A stretch of 6,848 nucleotides of DNA from positions 1 to 6,848 of the forward strand of contig RGUK01000077.1 of the NCBI GenBank assembly GCA_010027825.1, given 5' to 3'. The DNA is from a bacterium. GTDB taxonomy: Bacteria > Dependentiae > Babeliae > Babeliales > RVW-14. Below, one piece after another: positions 1-6,848 of the stretch. Numbering within the stretch: position 1 is the stretch's first letter; the number at the start of each line of letters is the position of its first letter. The translations under genes were made by a program, and so were the position numbers. The notes below the pieces were generated by a model. That model did not search any database. It was given only the letters and a program-made list of their open reading frames with translations, and was not told the DNA's origin.

Positions 1-53
1 TGTTCCGAGATTGACACAACCTTATTCATGAATTCATAATAATTGAGGGTAAC
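1..53 (+). other. Leader before first gene; possible 3' end of an upstream gene
   Basis: This short stretch holds no complete gene. Frame 1 is open from the window edge to a TAA at 37-39 (ending T-L-F-M-N-S) and frame 2 to a TGA at 28-30. Either could be the last codons of an upstream gene, but neither ends in the V-[VI]-H tail seen on both C-terminal modules in this window. The remainder carries the ribosome-binding site of the next gene. No terminator-like hairpin is visible. Confidence 0.3.
45..49 (+). promoter_or_regulatory. Ribosome-binding site GAGGG for the first fibre gene
   Basis: GAGGG lies 4 nt (TAAC) before the ATG at 54. The same GAGGG-N4-ATG layout precedes the next gene at 1243. 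This supports the chosen starts and suggests bacterial-type translation initiation. Confidence 0.7.
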
Positions 54-515
54 ATGGCCACATCCTCCTATATTCAGTATTTTATCTCCGATGGAACCAA
101 TAATGGTACGCTAACAGTTGGAGATTCCTCGGGTTTTCAGGTTGGTTCCACCGTTTTTCTTGCTGCTGAAGGTGAGCGCATTCGTAGGGTTAAAGTTACA
201 TCCAAGCCCACTTCAACCAGAATCATTGTTGCAGAATTGAATGACGACCCATTTGATGCTTCGGAATACACCGTGGCTCGTAATGCCCGAGTTTTTCAAC
301 CAAAATCATCAATTATCATCCCACATTTGCCAGTCTCCGGCTCCTTTTACAGTGGAACCGTGAGTAGAACCGCCACAATTTCGGTCGCGAATAACCCCGA
401 ATTAGTTTTGAACGCAGATGTTGGTAATTCTTTGGTGGTTCGCAAGAGTGGGGTGGAAAAGGCCGCTATCGATAAGGATGGTTACATCTATCACAGCGGT
501 ATGATTCGCTCAAAC
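54..515 (+). repeat. N-terminal module, copy 1 (paralogous to 1243-1710)
   Basis: Residues 1-154 align with the first ~156 residues of the following gene. Shared elements in order are M-A-T at the start, G-T-L-T-V-x-D-S-S-G-F, G-x-T-V-F-L-x-[16 protein letters not shown]-x-D-V-G, and [13 protein letters not shown]. Protein similarity is high, but the codons have diverged at many synonymous sites, so the duplication is not recent in this part. By position it probably anchors the protein to the particle; this is inference. Confidence 0.75.
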
Positions 516-1220
516 GTAGCTGACGCAACAAATGCCTCTGCACATATTTTTGACACACAAAATCCATACACCCAAGGGACTCTCATGAGTTTCCGAAATG
601 GTGGTGAAGAAATATTGTACATCACCAGCAACGGAAGCATTGTACCTCAATATGAAAACCCCCCCGGTTTGGTTGAGTCAACTTCCTTGGCCACTTTAGG
701 AAACACAGCTCGCCGTTGGGACAAACTTTATGTCAAAAGCATATGGGATTCTGTATTTGAAAGAATAAAATTTGAAACCAATGGTCCAGATGCTTCTAGC
801 ATCTATACTTCTGGACACTCTACTTCTGGCGTGGCCAGTTGGAGCGTAGCCCACAATTTTTATACACGAACCACATTTAGTGCTGCTGGTTCAAAACTTG
901 TTAGTATTAGCAATGGTAATACCGAAAAAGCCTACTTTGATAAAGATGGCAAGTTGGTTATGGACCCCGGAGACTCGACAACCTCTCCCGGAAATGCTAC
1001 AGTCAATAAACCTTCAGGTAGGTCTGCTATCGCTTCAGGTTCATCCAGTGTGACTATTACGAATAGCATAGTCGCTGAATCTTCTATTGTTTTGGTTACT
1101 ATGCAAACAGAGGATGGTTCAAACTTTATTAAGTCTGTAGCTCCAGCAAATGGTTCATTTACGGTCACCTTGAATGCAAGTGCTGGCGTAAATGTTAATT
1201 TTTGCTGGGTTGTGCATTAA
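54..1220 (+). CDS. Phage tail-fibre-like virion structural protein (short paralogue without propeller)
   Basis: This is a 388-residue protein with no signal peptide, membrane segment or enzymatic motif. The likely role is a virion appendage or fibre subunit, inferred from architecture. Residues 1 to about 154 form an N-terminal module: a G-T-L-T-V-G-D-S-S-G-F beta-rich start, then [18 protein letters not shown] at 126-143. Residues 165-388 form a C-terminal module. It contains an N-G-G-E-E-I-L-Y strand-turn motif near 182, L-G-N-T-A-R-R-W-D-K-L-Y-V at 215-227 (a pattern common in tail fibres), a second [13 protein letters not shown] motif near 287-299, and an end domain from N318 that closes with W-V-V-H. 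Both modules recur in the next gene, where a long RCC1 array separates them. The start is set by ATG at 54 with GAGGG 4 nt upstream. The next gene begins 22 nt after the stop, so co-transcription is likely. The exact position in the virion cannot be told from sequence alone. Confidence 0.75.
   Translation: MATSSYIQYFISDGTNNGTLTVGDSSGFQVGSTVFLAAEGERIRRVKVTSKPTSTRIIVAELNDDPFDASEYTVARNARVFQPKSSIIIPHLPVSGSFYSGTVSRTATISVANNPELVLNADVGNSLVVRKSGVEKAAIDKDGYIYHSGMIRSNVADATNASAHIFDTQNPYTQGTLMSFRNGGEEILYITSNGSIVPQYENPPGLVESTSLATLGNTARRWDKLYVKSIWDSVFERIKFETNGPDASSIYTSGHSTSGVASWSVAHNFYTRTTFSAAGSKLVSISNGNTEKAYFDKDGKLVMDPGDSTTSPGNATVNKPSGRSAIASGSSSVTITNSIVAESSIVLVTMQTEDGSNFIKSVAPANGSFTVTLNASAGVNVNFCWVVH
546..1217 (+). 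repeat. C-terminal module, copy 1 (paralogous to about 6146-6775)
   Basis: This segment encodes residues 165-388. It matches the end of the large RCC1 gene through S-I-[VI]-P, L-G-x-x-x-x-x-[WF]-x-K-L-[YF], Y-T-S-G-H-[ST]-[37 protein letters not shown] and the final W-V-[VI]-H. Two DNA stretches are identical between copies: 26 nt (939-964 and 6497-6522) and 35 nt (1020-1054 and 6578-6612). The terminal ~70 residues resemble small beta-rich end domains of phage fibres, where trimerisation or tip roles are common. The role here is inferred. Confidence 0.75.
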
Positions 1221-1233
1221 TCATCTTTAGTTA

Positions 1234-1238
1234 GAGGG
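1234..1238 (+). promoter_or_regulatory. Ribosome-binding site GAGGG for the RCC1-repeat gene
   Basis: GAGGG lies 4 nt (CTAT) before the ATG at 1243, the same layout as at 45-54. It fixes the start of the large gene. No comparable site precedes the internal ATG at 4664. Confidence 0.7.
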
Positions 1239-1242
1239 CTAT

Positions 1243-1710
1243 ATGGCTACTATAAGTTTTAACCAAGTTTTAACCGGCAACGGAACAAGTGGCGGCACCC
1301 TTACCGTTGCAGATTCCAGTGGTTTTGAAATTGGAGCCACGGTATTTTTAGTGGCTGAAGGGCAAGATGTAAAGAGACTAAAAATTCAATCCAAGCCAAG
1401 TCCAACCACAGTTGTGGTTGTCAACTTAAATGATAGTGTATTTAACGCCTCTGCATTTACGACGGCTGCTAGGGCTACGTTATTTCAGCCCAAGTCTAGT
1501 TTAGTCTTTACATCAGGTTCTGACACAGCTCCATTTTATCCACTCATTTCCAACCTAAATAAAACAACCGTCATAACAGCACCGGGAGAAGAAGATTTAG
1601 TATTAAATTCTGACGTTGGTGATTCATTGGTTGTCCGCAAAAGCGGTGTAGAAAAAGCCGCTATCGACAACGATGGGCAAATTAGGCATGGCGGGGTTAT
1701 TGAATCTAAG
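1243..1710 (+). repeat. N-terminal module, copy 2
   Basis: This encodes the first ~156 residues of the RCC1 gene and aligns end to end with residues 1-154 of the 388-residue paralogue. It ends in [15 protein letters not shown], matching I-D-K-D-G-Y-I-Y-H-S-G-M-I-R-S in copy 1. The alignment stops just before the propeller array, which marks the 5' cassette boundary. Confidence 0.75.
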
Positions 1711-4700
1711 CTTTCTAGCGGTTTTTCAGAATTGGGTCTGAGTACTACTCCAGCTGGAGAATTCGATGTTGCTGCGGGTTTTAGTCATTCGGTACTATTA
1801 AAGTCTGATGGCACCCTTTGGAATTGGGGCAATAATACGTATGGGCAACTTGGAGATGGCACCACCACAAACAGCCTAGCTCCGATTCAAAATTCTTTAA
1901 TCAATAATGTAAAAGCAGTTGCTGCTGGCGGCGGGTTTACTATTGTTCTAAAAAACGATGGTACCGTATGGGGAATTGGACGCAATACACACGGGCAACT
2001 CGGCGATGGAAGCACCACAAACAGGAATACTTTTGTTCAAGTTTCGGGATTAACCGATGTGGTATCTATTCAATCTTTGGGCAACAGCCTTTATTGCGTC
2101 GCGCTCAAATCAGATGGAACTGTCTGGGCGTGGGGGAGTAACAACTCCGGACAGCTTGGCGACGGGACCACCACAAATCGGTCCACACCTGTGCAGGTTT
2201 CGGGATTGAGCAATATAGTATCCTTTAATTTAGGGCAATACCATTCTTTGTTTGTTAAGAGCGACGGCACCGTATGGGGCTGTGGATTAAATTTTAACAA
2301 CCAACTTGGCGACGGAACAAATACAAATAGACTTACCCCGGTTCAAATTTCTGGATTGACTGGAATATCCGCTGTTGCCGCAGGCACCATGGCAAGTTAC
2401 GCCCTCAAATCAGACGGAACAGTCTGGTCTTGGGGTATCAATTTTAATGGAGAGCTGGGTGACGGCACATTTGGAAGTGGCCGTTCGGTCCCTGCTCAAA
2501 TACCCAATCTATCTGATGTAGTAGGCATATTTTCGGGCGGAATTTACGCATCTACATTTGCGGTTAAATCAGATGGTTCTGTTTGGTCTTGGGGAAGAAA
2601 CGATTATGGAATGTTGGGGTATGGACAACTTCCAACAATGACAGGTACCCCCACCAAGATTAAAGAACCTTCTAATCAAAAAATTAAAAAAATTGAGGTT
2701 GGTGGAGAATTTGTTCTTTCGTTGAGTAATCGCGGAACAGTCAATTCTTGGGGTAGAAATGAATTCGGACAACTAGGTACGGGAGTTACGCAAAACGACG
2801 TTCCGGGATTTCCGGGCACCTTTGATTCCGGCAGTAAAATGTTTGGTCGTTCAAAACCCGGATTTGTCAGTGGTTATAATGGCGCCCAATTAATTTCTGG
2901 TGGATTGTTTCATACTGCGGCCCTTAGAAAAGATGGCACCGTATGGACTTGGGGCAGGAATAATTTTGGCCAGCTTGGCGATAGCACAAACATTGATAAA
3001 AATTCCCCAATTAAAACAACACTTTCCAGCGTAAGTTCTTTGTCAGCCGGTAACAACCACACAATGGCTGTCAAATCTGATGGCACACTGTGGGCTTGGG
3101 GCTTAAACGCATCGGGCCAGCTTGGCGATGCAACTAACACAAACAGAAATTCTCCTACTCAAATATCTGGATTTAGCGGTGCTTCGTTAGTCGCCTGTGG
3201 TGCAGACCATAGCTTGGTGTTGAAAACCAATGGCACCGTATGGGCTTCTGGATTAAATGACTACGGCCAATTGGGCGACAACACTACCAATAATTCAAAC
3301 TCATTTCAACAAGTACCGGATTTTTCTAATGCGACCAAATTGGCTGTTGGCCAAAAGCACTCCGTAGCCCTTAAATCTGATGGCACGGTTTGGGCATGGG
3401 GTAGAAACAACTTTGGTCAATTGGGAAATGGTAGTTCAAGCGATAGTTATGTGCCAGTGCAAGTTGGCGGGCTTTCTGGGGTAAGAGAAATCTCCAGTTC
3501 CTTAAATCACACCCTTGCCCTCAAATCAGACGGAACAGTCTGGGCATGGGGCAAAAATGACTACGGCCAATTGGGCGACAACACCAAAATCGACCGCTCT
3601 TCTACGGTTCAGGTTTTGGGAATTAGCGACATTATTTCTGTTGCAGCCGGTGATAATCACTCTTTAGCTCTTAAAAAAGATGGAACAGTCTGGGCGTGGG
3701 GCTTCAATGAAAATGGACAATTAGGCAATAACTCCCTACAAGACAGCCTTATGCCGGTCCAAGTATCTACATCAGAATATATTACAGGTATATTTGCTGG
3801 TAAATACCATTCTTCCGCCATAAATCATTCTGGATTTGTTTACAGTTGGGGGAGAAACTGGTATTACGAGCTTGGGACGAGAACTGAAGTTGTAGGTCCA
3901 CCCACCTCCACACCATTGGATTTTGGTCAGCCATTGAGTGCCAGTAAGAGTGGGTTTAGCTACAAACCAGTCAAGGTGGATTTGGGCGTTCCTTGTTTAT
4001 ACGCCTTGGTCATAGAAAGTGGCGCAACATCAACTGCGCCTAGCTCTAATTTTCATGCACTAATTGTCAAACCCGATGGTACTGTATGGGCTTGGGGTCT
4101 GAATGCAAATGGCCAGCTTGGCGATGGCACAAATGTAGATAAGAACGCGCCCATTCAAGTTCCGGGACTGACTAATGTAAAATCAGTTGCTTGTGGAACT
4201 CAATTTTCATTGGCGCTAAAAAATGATGGAACAGTCTGGGCATGGGGCGCTAATAGTTCTGGACAGCTTGGGGACGGAACAACTGTCGCCAAAAGTTCCC
4301 CCTTTCAAATATCAACATTAAACAATATAATTTCTATACAAACAGGCACTGCGAATGGCTATGCTCTCAAATCAGATGGAACAGTCTGGGCGTGGGGGTC
4401 TAATACCTCGTTGCAAATCGGAGACGGGACAAACACAAACAGACCCACCCCGATTCAAGTTTTTTCTGGTGCAATTAAAATTTCAACCAACAGCAACCAT
4501 GTTTTAGCCCTCAAATCGGACGGAACAGTCTGGGCATGGGGGTCTAATCTTCAAGGTAGGCTTGGTGATGGAACTACCACAAATAGAGGGGTTCCAACCC
4601 AAATTTCAATAAGTGGGGTCATAGACATACACGCATATAGTCATTCTGCAGCCATTAAATCTGATGGCACCGTATGGGCTTGGTGGCGGCGCATCTACGT

Positions 4701-4713
4701 CGATTGCTATTGA
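1243..4713 (+). CDS. Giant RCC1-repeat fibre-like protein, 5' part (frame broken near 4678)
   Basis: This is the first 1156 codons of a gene that continues in another frame to 6778. Residues 1 to ~156 are the shared N-terminal module ([30 protein letters not shown]). After a short linker, RCC1/BLIP-II-type repeats run from about residue 174. There are 18 complete blades and the first half of blade 19. The consensus is [26 protein letters not shown], then P-x-Q-[VI]-x-G-L and A-A-G, about 48-50 residues per blade. RCC1 repeats are known to fold as seven-bladed beta-propellers that usually bind proteins or other ligands; in phage fibre context receptor binding is likely, but that is inference. 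After W-A-W in blade 19 the frame runs into nine unrelated codons (W-R-R-I-Y-V-D-C-Y) and a TGA, while the repeat pattern resumes in the +1 frame. As written, the product would lack nine blades and the C-terminal module. ATG at 1243 has GAGGG 4 nt upstream. Confidence 0.8.
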   Translation: MATISFNQVLTGNGTSGGTLTVADSSGFEIGATVFLVAEGQDVKRLKIQSKPSPTTVVVVNLNDSVFNASAFTTAARATLFQPKSSLVFTSGSDTAPFYPLISNLNKTTVITAPGEEDLVLNSDVGDSLVVRKSGVEKAAIDNDGQIRHGGVIESKLSSGFSELGLSTTPAGEFDVAAGFSHSVLLKSDGTLWNWGNNTYGQLGDGTTTNSLAPIQNSLINNVKAVAAGGGFTIVLKNDGTVWGIGRNTHGQLGDGSTTNRNTFVQVSGLTDVVSIQSLGNSLYCVALKSDGTVWAWGSNNSGQLGDGTTTNRSTPVQVSGLSNIVSFNLGQYHSLFVKSDGTVWGCGLNFNNQLGDGTNTNRLTPVQISGLTGISAVAAGTMASYALKSDGTVWSWGINFNGELGDGTFGSGRSVPAQIPNLSDVVGIFSGGIYASTFAVKSDGSVWSWGRNDYGMLGYGQLPTMTGTPTKIKEPSNQKIKKIEVGGEFVLSLSNRGTVNSWGRNEFGQLGTGVTQNDVPGFPGTFDSGSKMFGRSKPGFVSGYNGAQLISGGLFHTAALRKDGTVWTWGRNNFGQLGDSTNIDKNSPIKTTLSSVSSLSAGNNHTMAVKSDGTLWAWGLNASGQLGDATNTNRNSPTQISGFSGASLVACGADHSLVLKTNGTVWASGLNDYGQLGDNTTNNSNSFQQVPDFSNATKLAVGQKHSVALKSDGTVWAWGRNNFGQLGNGSSSDSYVPVQVGGLSGVREISSSLNHTLALKSDGTVWAWGKNDYGQLGDNTKIDRSSTVQVLGISDIISVAAGDNHSLALKKDGTVWAWGFNENGQLGNNSLQDSLMPVQVSTSEYITGIFAGKYHSSAINHSGFVYSWGRNWYYELGTRTEVVGPPTSTPLDFGQPLSASKSGFSYKPVKVDLGVPCLYALVIESGATSTAPSSNFHALIVKPDGTVWAWGLNANGQLGDGTNVDKNAPIQVPGLTNVKSVACGTQFSLALKNDGTVWAWGANSSGQLGDGTTVAKSSPFQISTLNNIISIQTGTANGYALKSDGTVWAWGSNTSLQIGDGTNTNRPTPIQVFSGAIKISTNSNHVLALKSDGTVWAWGSNLQGRLGDGTTTNRGVPTQISISGVIDIHAYSHSAAIKSDGTVWAWWRRIYVDCY

Positions 4714-6135
4714 TTCCGAGGGGGAAGTGTGGGCTTGGGGCAACACTTCAAGTGGTTCAATTGGAATACCCACCCCTAGCAACTATCAACAGTCATTTCC
4801 TGTGGATGATTCCGAAGAATCGGTCACTAAACCCAAAAAATCCAATGCCATAGATAAAATAGATGGCGTAAAATCTATACATTTGGGTCTTTCGGTTTCT
4901 GTTTTGACTAGAAAAGATGGCTCAATTGTCGTTCTTGGCTCTACAGAAAATACCAATACGACTGCAAACTCAAGAATAGACCGAAGTGGTGCGGGAAATT
5001 TGATTAGAACCACATCCAGCATTCCATTGCAATTGCCGAATATTAGTGGTGCATCAAAAATATCGATTGGTAGAGATTTTGCTTTAATACTAAAAACTGA
5101 CGGTACTGTTTGGGGTATTGGTAAAAATGGCTCTGGTCAACTTGGAGATGGTTCTTCCTATTTAAGGACGGAATTAGTTAAAACAAAAGTATTGACCGAT
5201 GTAACACAGATAGCATCGGGCTACGACCATTCAGCAGCATTAAAGTCTGATGGGACTGTCTGGACTTGGGGGCAAGATGTATATGGCCAACTTGGAGACT
5301 CTGGCACAATATATACCAACAATACAACAAACTTTAATGAACTGAACAGAAACATTCCAGCACAAGTAACTGGATTAGGTGATGTGACTTTTATCGCATG
5401 CGGCACCAATCACACAGTAGCACTTAAATCAAACGGTACTGTGTGGACTTGGGGTAGGAATAATTTTGGTCAACTGGGGCACTCAAACACAAGTTATTCT
5501 ACCATACCAACGCAGGTATCAAATCTTTCGGGTATAATTGCCGTGGCCGCAGGGAACGAGCACTCCCTCGCCCTTAAATCAGATGGAACTGTTTGGGCGT
5601 GGGGTAGAAACAACTTTGGTCAACTCGGTGATGGAACAAACGTAAACAATAACACGCCCGTGCAAGTGCTAGGCTTGAGTGGTGCTTCTATAATTGCAAC
5701 TGGACATGACCACAGCTTGGCTATTCTGAGCGATGGAACGGTAAGGGCTTGGGGTTATAACGAGGCAGGCCAGCTTGGCGACGGAACAACCACCAGCAGA
5801 AATGCACATGTTAGGTCTGGCACTTTAACTGGTATTACTAATATTGGCGGGGGCACATACCATAGCGTTGCAAGAAAAAATGATGGTACACTGTGGGCAT
5901 GGGGTTATAATAGCTTCCCGGCTAGGGATGGGCTTTATTATCAGCTTGGTGACGGAACTTCGACAAACAGAACCAGTCCAGTTCAGGTGTCTACAGTTAG
6001 TGGATTAACAAATGCAACCATGATATCGGCTGGTGGCGCTAATTCTGGTGCAATTAAATCAGATGGAACAGTATGGATGTGGGGCAAAAATAGCTTTGGT
6101 CAAGTCGGCGAAAATCCCCCTATTTCAGGCTCTTC
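1762..6135 (+). repeat. Array of 28 RCC1-type beta-propeller repeats
   Basis: Counting the core D-G-T-V-W-x-W-G and its variants gives 19 blades in frame 1 (the last one cut) and 9 more in frame 2, 28 in all. The usual pitch is 144-150 nt, for example cores at 4372, 4516 and 4660. The core W is replaced in blade 7 (N-R-G-T-V-N, 2728), blade 14 (H-S-G-F-V-Y, 3826), blade 21 (K-D-G-S-I-V, 4913) and blade 26 (D-G-T-V-R). Blades 7, 14 and 21 are also long, at about 201, 246 and 183 nt to the next core. Blades 20, 23 and 27 also carry inserts (198, 183 and 180 nt). Blade 7 resembles 14 (S-W-G-R-N, L-G-T), 8 resembles 15 (D-K-N-[SA]-P-I), and the tail of 6 resembles 20. This supports a seven-blade phase and four tandem propellers. 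Blade 19 is damaged. Confidence 0.85.
4660..4717 (+). other. Frameshift/deletion junction inside blade 19
   Basis: The S of the S-D-G-T-V-W core of blade 19 is at 4660 in frame 1. The S of the S-E-G-E-V-W core of blade 20 is at 4715 in frame 2. The gap is 55 nt, whereas the two preceding blades are spaced exactly 144 nt apart. Blade 19 runs normally to W-A-W (ending at 4683), and the other frame resumes at [10 protein letters not shown], which matches the G-x-x-x-S-x-A-[LI] run-in of a following blade. About 89-95 nt therefore seem to be missing, and the missing number leaves remainder 2 when divided by 3. There is no homopolymer or classical slippery heptamer at the join. Confidence 0.7.
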
Positions 6136-6778
6136 GATTGATACATCACAAACCCAATTCAATGCAAACATTTTTGAAGCCAAAAACAATAATGTTAGTA
6201 AATTAACTATTGACAAAATCGGCTCAATAATACCAAGTGCGGACGTGACTCAATCGCTTGGGGACTTAAATAAGCCCTTTTCAAAACTTTTTGGTGGCGG
6301 TCTTGCCGATGATGTAAACACGCTTAGATTTCAAATGGTAACAAATGGAGCATTTTCCTCCAACGCCTACACCTCTGGACACACGACTTCAAACGGTTTG
6401 AGTGTTGGGCATAAGTTTTGCAGTAGTGTTCAGTTTGACAAATCAACTCAAAAGCTGGTAAGCATATTAAACAATAATTTAGAAAAAGCCTATTTCGATA
6501 AAGATGGCAAGTTGGTTATGGATTTTGGCAATTCAACGGCCTCTCCCGGAAATGCTACAATTAATAAGCCATCTGGCAGGTCTGCTATCGCTTCAGGTTC
6601 ATCCAGTGTGACAATTACAAATAGCCTTGTTACATCGAGTTCTATTATTATTGCTACACTCTTGAGTGCTGATGGAAGCAACTGTGTAAAATGTGTAATT
6701 CCAGCTTCTGGGTCGTTTACCATTAAACTTAAAGAAAATGCTGGTTCAAATGTCAAGGTGGGTTGGGTTATTCACTAA
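4664..6778 (+). CDS. Giant RCC1-repeat fibre-like protein, 3' part
   Basis: This frame is open from 4625 (after a TAG at 4622) to 6778; the first ATG is at 4664. That ATG is internal to blade 19, read out of frame, and has no ribosome-binding site, so it is probably not a true start. From G-G-G-A-S-T-S the frame encodes blades 20 to 28. Blades 20 and 21 are divergent and long; 22-28 are mostly canonical, with inserts in 23 ([11 protein letters not shown]) and 27 (F-P-A-R-D-G-L-Y-Y). The array ends near residue 485 (G-Q-V-G-E-N-P-P). Residues ~495-704 are the C-terminal module. They contain [33 protein letters not shown] and a terminal domain from about residue 634 ending W-V-I-H. The module closely matches the end of the 388-residue neighbour. 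An independently expressed C-terminal product, such as a tip protein, cannot be excluded but is not supported by an initiation signal. Confidence 0.75.
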   Translation: MAPYGLGGGASTSIAIDSEGEVWAWGNTSSGSIGIPTPSNYQQSFPVDDSEESVTKPKKSNAIDKIDGVKSIHLGLSVSVLTRKDGSIVVLGSTENTNTTANSRIDRSGAGNLIRTTSSIPLQLPNISGASKISIGRDFALILKTDGTVWGIGKNGSGQLGDGSSYLRTELVKTKVLTDVTQIASGYDHSAALKSDGTVWTWGQDVYGQLGDSGTIYTNNTTNFNELNRNIPAQVTGLGDVTFIACGTNHTVALKSNGTVWTWGRNNFGQLGHSNTSYSTIPTQVSNLSGIIAVAAGNEHSLALKSDGTVWAWGRNNFGQLGDGTNVNNNTPVQVLGLSGASIIATGHDHSLAILSDGTVRAWGYNEAGQLGDGTTTSRNAHVRSGTLTGITNIGGGTYHSVARKNDGTLWAWGYNSFPARDGLYYQLGDGTSTNRTSPVQVSTVSGLTNATMISAGGANSGAIKSDGTVWMWGKNSFGQVGENPPISGSSIDTSQTQFNANIFEAKNNNVSKLTIDKIGSIIPSADVTQSLGDLNKPFSKLFGGGLADDVNTLRFQMVTNGAFSSNAYTSGHTTSNGLSVGHKFCSSVQFDKSTQKLVSILNNNLEKAYFDKDGKLVMDFGNSTASPGNATINKPSGRSAIASGSSSVTITNSLVTSSSIIIATLLSADGSNCVKCVIPASGSFTIKLKENAGSNVKVGWVIH
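6146..6775 (+). repeat. C-terminal module, copy 2
   Basis: This is the partner of the module at 546-1217. The order of motifs is the same: strand-turn motif with [45 protein letters not shown], then the ~70-residue end domain. Two DNA blocks, of 26 and 35 nt, are identical to copy 1, while the last ~150 nt differ at many positions. Confidence 0.75.
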
Positions 6779-6801
6779 TCGCCTTAATCTTAGATTGGCG
6801 A
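6779..6801 (+). terminator. Imperfect hairpin right after the RCC1 gene (weak terminator or RNA-processing candidate)
   Basis: TCGCC at 6779-6783 pairs with GGCGA at 6797-6801, and AATC at 6786-6789 pairs with GATT at 6793-6796. The loop is TTA and a two-base TT bulge sits on the 5' side. The stem starts at the first base after the stop codon. What follows (CTTAAACTAAATGG) is not a U-run, so a classical intrinsic terminator is not clear. It could stabilise the 3' end of the message or terminate weakly. Confidence 0.4.
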
Positions 6802-6824
6802 CTTAAACTAAATGGTAATTAAAT

Positions 6825-6848
6825 ATGGCAACTAAATCTTTTAATCAA
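6825..6848 (+). CDS. Start of a third family member (partial, cut by window end)
   Basis: Eight codons, M-A-T-K-S-F-N-Q, remain before the window ends. They match the start of the RCC1 gene (M-A-T-I-S-F-N-Q) and, more loosely, the start of the 388-residue protein (M-A-T-S-S-Y-I-Q). This indicates a third gene with the shared N-terminal module, 46 nt after the previous stop. The start lacks the GAGGG motif of the other two; only a weak GGT at 6814-6816 is seen. The rest of the protein cannot be inferred. Confidence 0.6.

Larger units (their letters stand above)
1243..6778 (+). pseudogene. Full-length RCC1 fibre gene as one frameshifted unit
   Basis: The two overlapping frames are best read as one gene. 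The 5' part has the N-terminal module and blades 1-19, and the 3' part has blades 20-28 and the C-terminal module. Together they reproduce the N-module/C-module layout of the 388-residue neighbour with an inserted propeller array. The span gives about 1844 codons; restoring the material missing from blade 19 would give about 1875. It may be a true broken gene, or an intact gene with a collapsed repeat in the assembly. The rest of both frames is free of stops and shows well-kept repeats, so any damage is either very recent or artefactual. Confidence 0.65.

Noticed and set aside
11..40. Sigma-70-like promoter: TTGACA at 11-16 and CATAAT at 35-40, 18-nt spacer
   Set aside because: The match is good, but transcription would begin around 47, inside the GAGGG ribosome-binding site at 45-49, so it could not serve the gene at 54 normally. 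Probably chance in AT-rich sequence.
4625..4713. Programmed ribosomal frameshift joining the two frames
   Set aside because: The join needs a +1 (or -2) shift with no slippery heptamer, rare-codon stop or pseudoknot that I can see. A shift alone would also leave blade 19 about 30 residues short, so missing DNA explains more.
1762..6135. Reading the RCC1 array as a eukaryotic chromatin regulator (Ran exchange factor) or as a CRISPR or tandem DNA repeat
   Set aside because: The ~150-nt periodicity is protein-level with variable DNA. The [12 protein letters not shown] form is the bacterial or viral surface-type repeat, and the fibre modules at both ends do not fit a nuclear exchange factor.
932..6756. 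Minus-strand open frames (for example at 932-1168, 2091-2300, 2569-2772, 2910-3140, 4786-5022, 5221-5409, 6490-6756)
   Set aside because: They lie inside well-supported + strand coding sequence. Several are antisense images of the RCC1 core (recurrent H-T-V-P-S) or of the C-module, so they repeat only because the sense strand repeats.
4664..6778. Treating the 3' frame as an independent gene starting at ATG 4664
   Set aside because: The ATG is blade-19 coding sequence read out of frame, no ribosome-binding site precedes it, and the frame lacks the N-terminal module that every other family member in the window starts with.
6818..6825. ATTAAATA resembling the T4-type late promoter TATAAATA
   Set aside because: It is an imperfect match and overlaps the start codon of the third gene, so it could not drive that gene.
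6812..6835. Short frame M-V-I-K-Y-G-N from ATG 6812
   Set aside because: It has only seven codons, overlaps the better-supported start at 6825 and has no ribosome-binding site.

Overview
The window looks like part of a structural-gene locus of a double-stranded DNA phage, or a prophage or phage-like contig. The GC content is moderate to low, roughly 40-45% by eye. All genes lie on the + strand, are tightly spaced and use ATG starts. The two starts inside the window have the same GAGGG ribosome-binding motif 4 nt upstream. The proteins have no signal peptide, no membrane segment and no catalytic motif. They are rich in G, S, T, N and V and carry short strand-turn motifs (N/K-x-G-x-E-K-x-x-x-D-K-D-G and L-G-x-x-x-x-x-[WF]-x-K-L-[YF]) typical of phage tail-fibre or other virion appendage proteins. 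No capsid, terminase or replication gene is present to fix the host or phage group.

Layout: (i) 1-53 is a short leader with a ribosome-binding site and perhaps the last codons of an upstream gene. (ii) 54-1220 encodes a 388-residue fibre-like protein made of an N-terminal module and a C-terminal module. (iii) 1243-6778 is one very large gene now split into two overlapping frames, 1243-4713 and 4664-6778. It has the same N-terminal module, then 28 RCC1-type beta-propeller repeats, then the same C-terminal module. (iv) 6779-6824 is a short intergenic gap with an imperfect hairpin. (v) 6825-6848 is the first eight codons of what looks like a third family member (MATKSFNQ).

The main observation is architectural. 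The large gene looks like the small gene with a cassette of 28 RCC1 blades placed between the shared modules. The tryptophan of the D-G-T-V-W core is lost in only four blades, and three of these are blades 7, 14 and 21. This suggests four consecutive seven-bladed propellers, which would be an unusually long receptor- or glycan-binding shaft. The reading frame breaks inside blade 19. The spacing there is 55 nt instead of the usual 144-150 nt, so about 89-95 nt seem to be missing. This could be a real deletion between repeats or a short-read assembly collapse; a programmed frameshift fits poorly.

The genes probably work as a paralogous set of appendage proteins. The shared N-terminal module would attach to the virion or to a partner protein, the shared C-terminal module would form the trimerising or tip domain, and the middle part would provide binding diversity. 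The function is inferred from architecture only.
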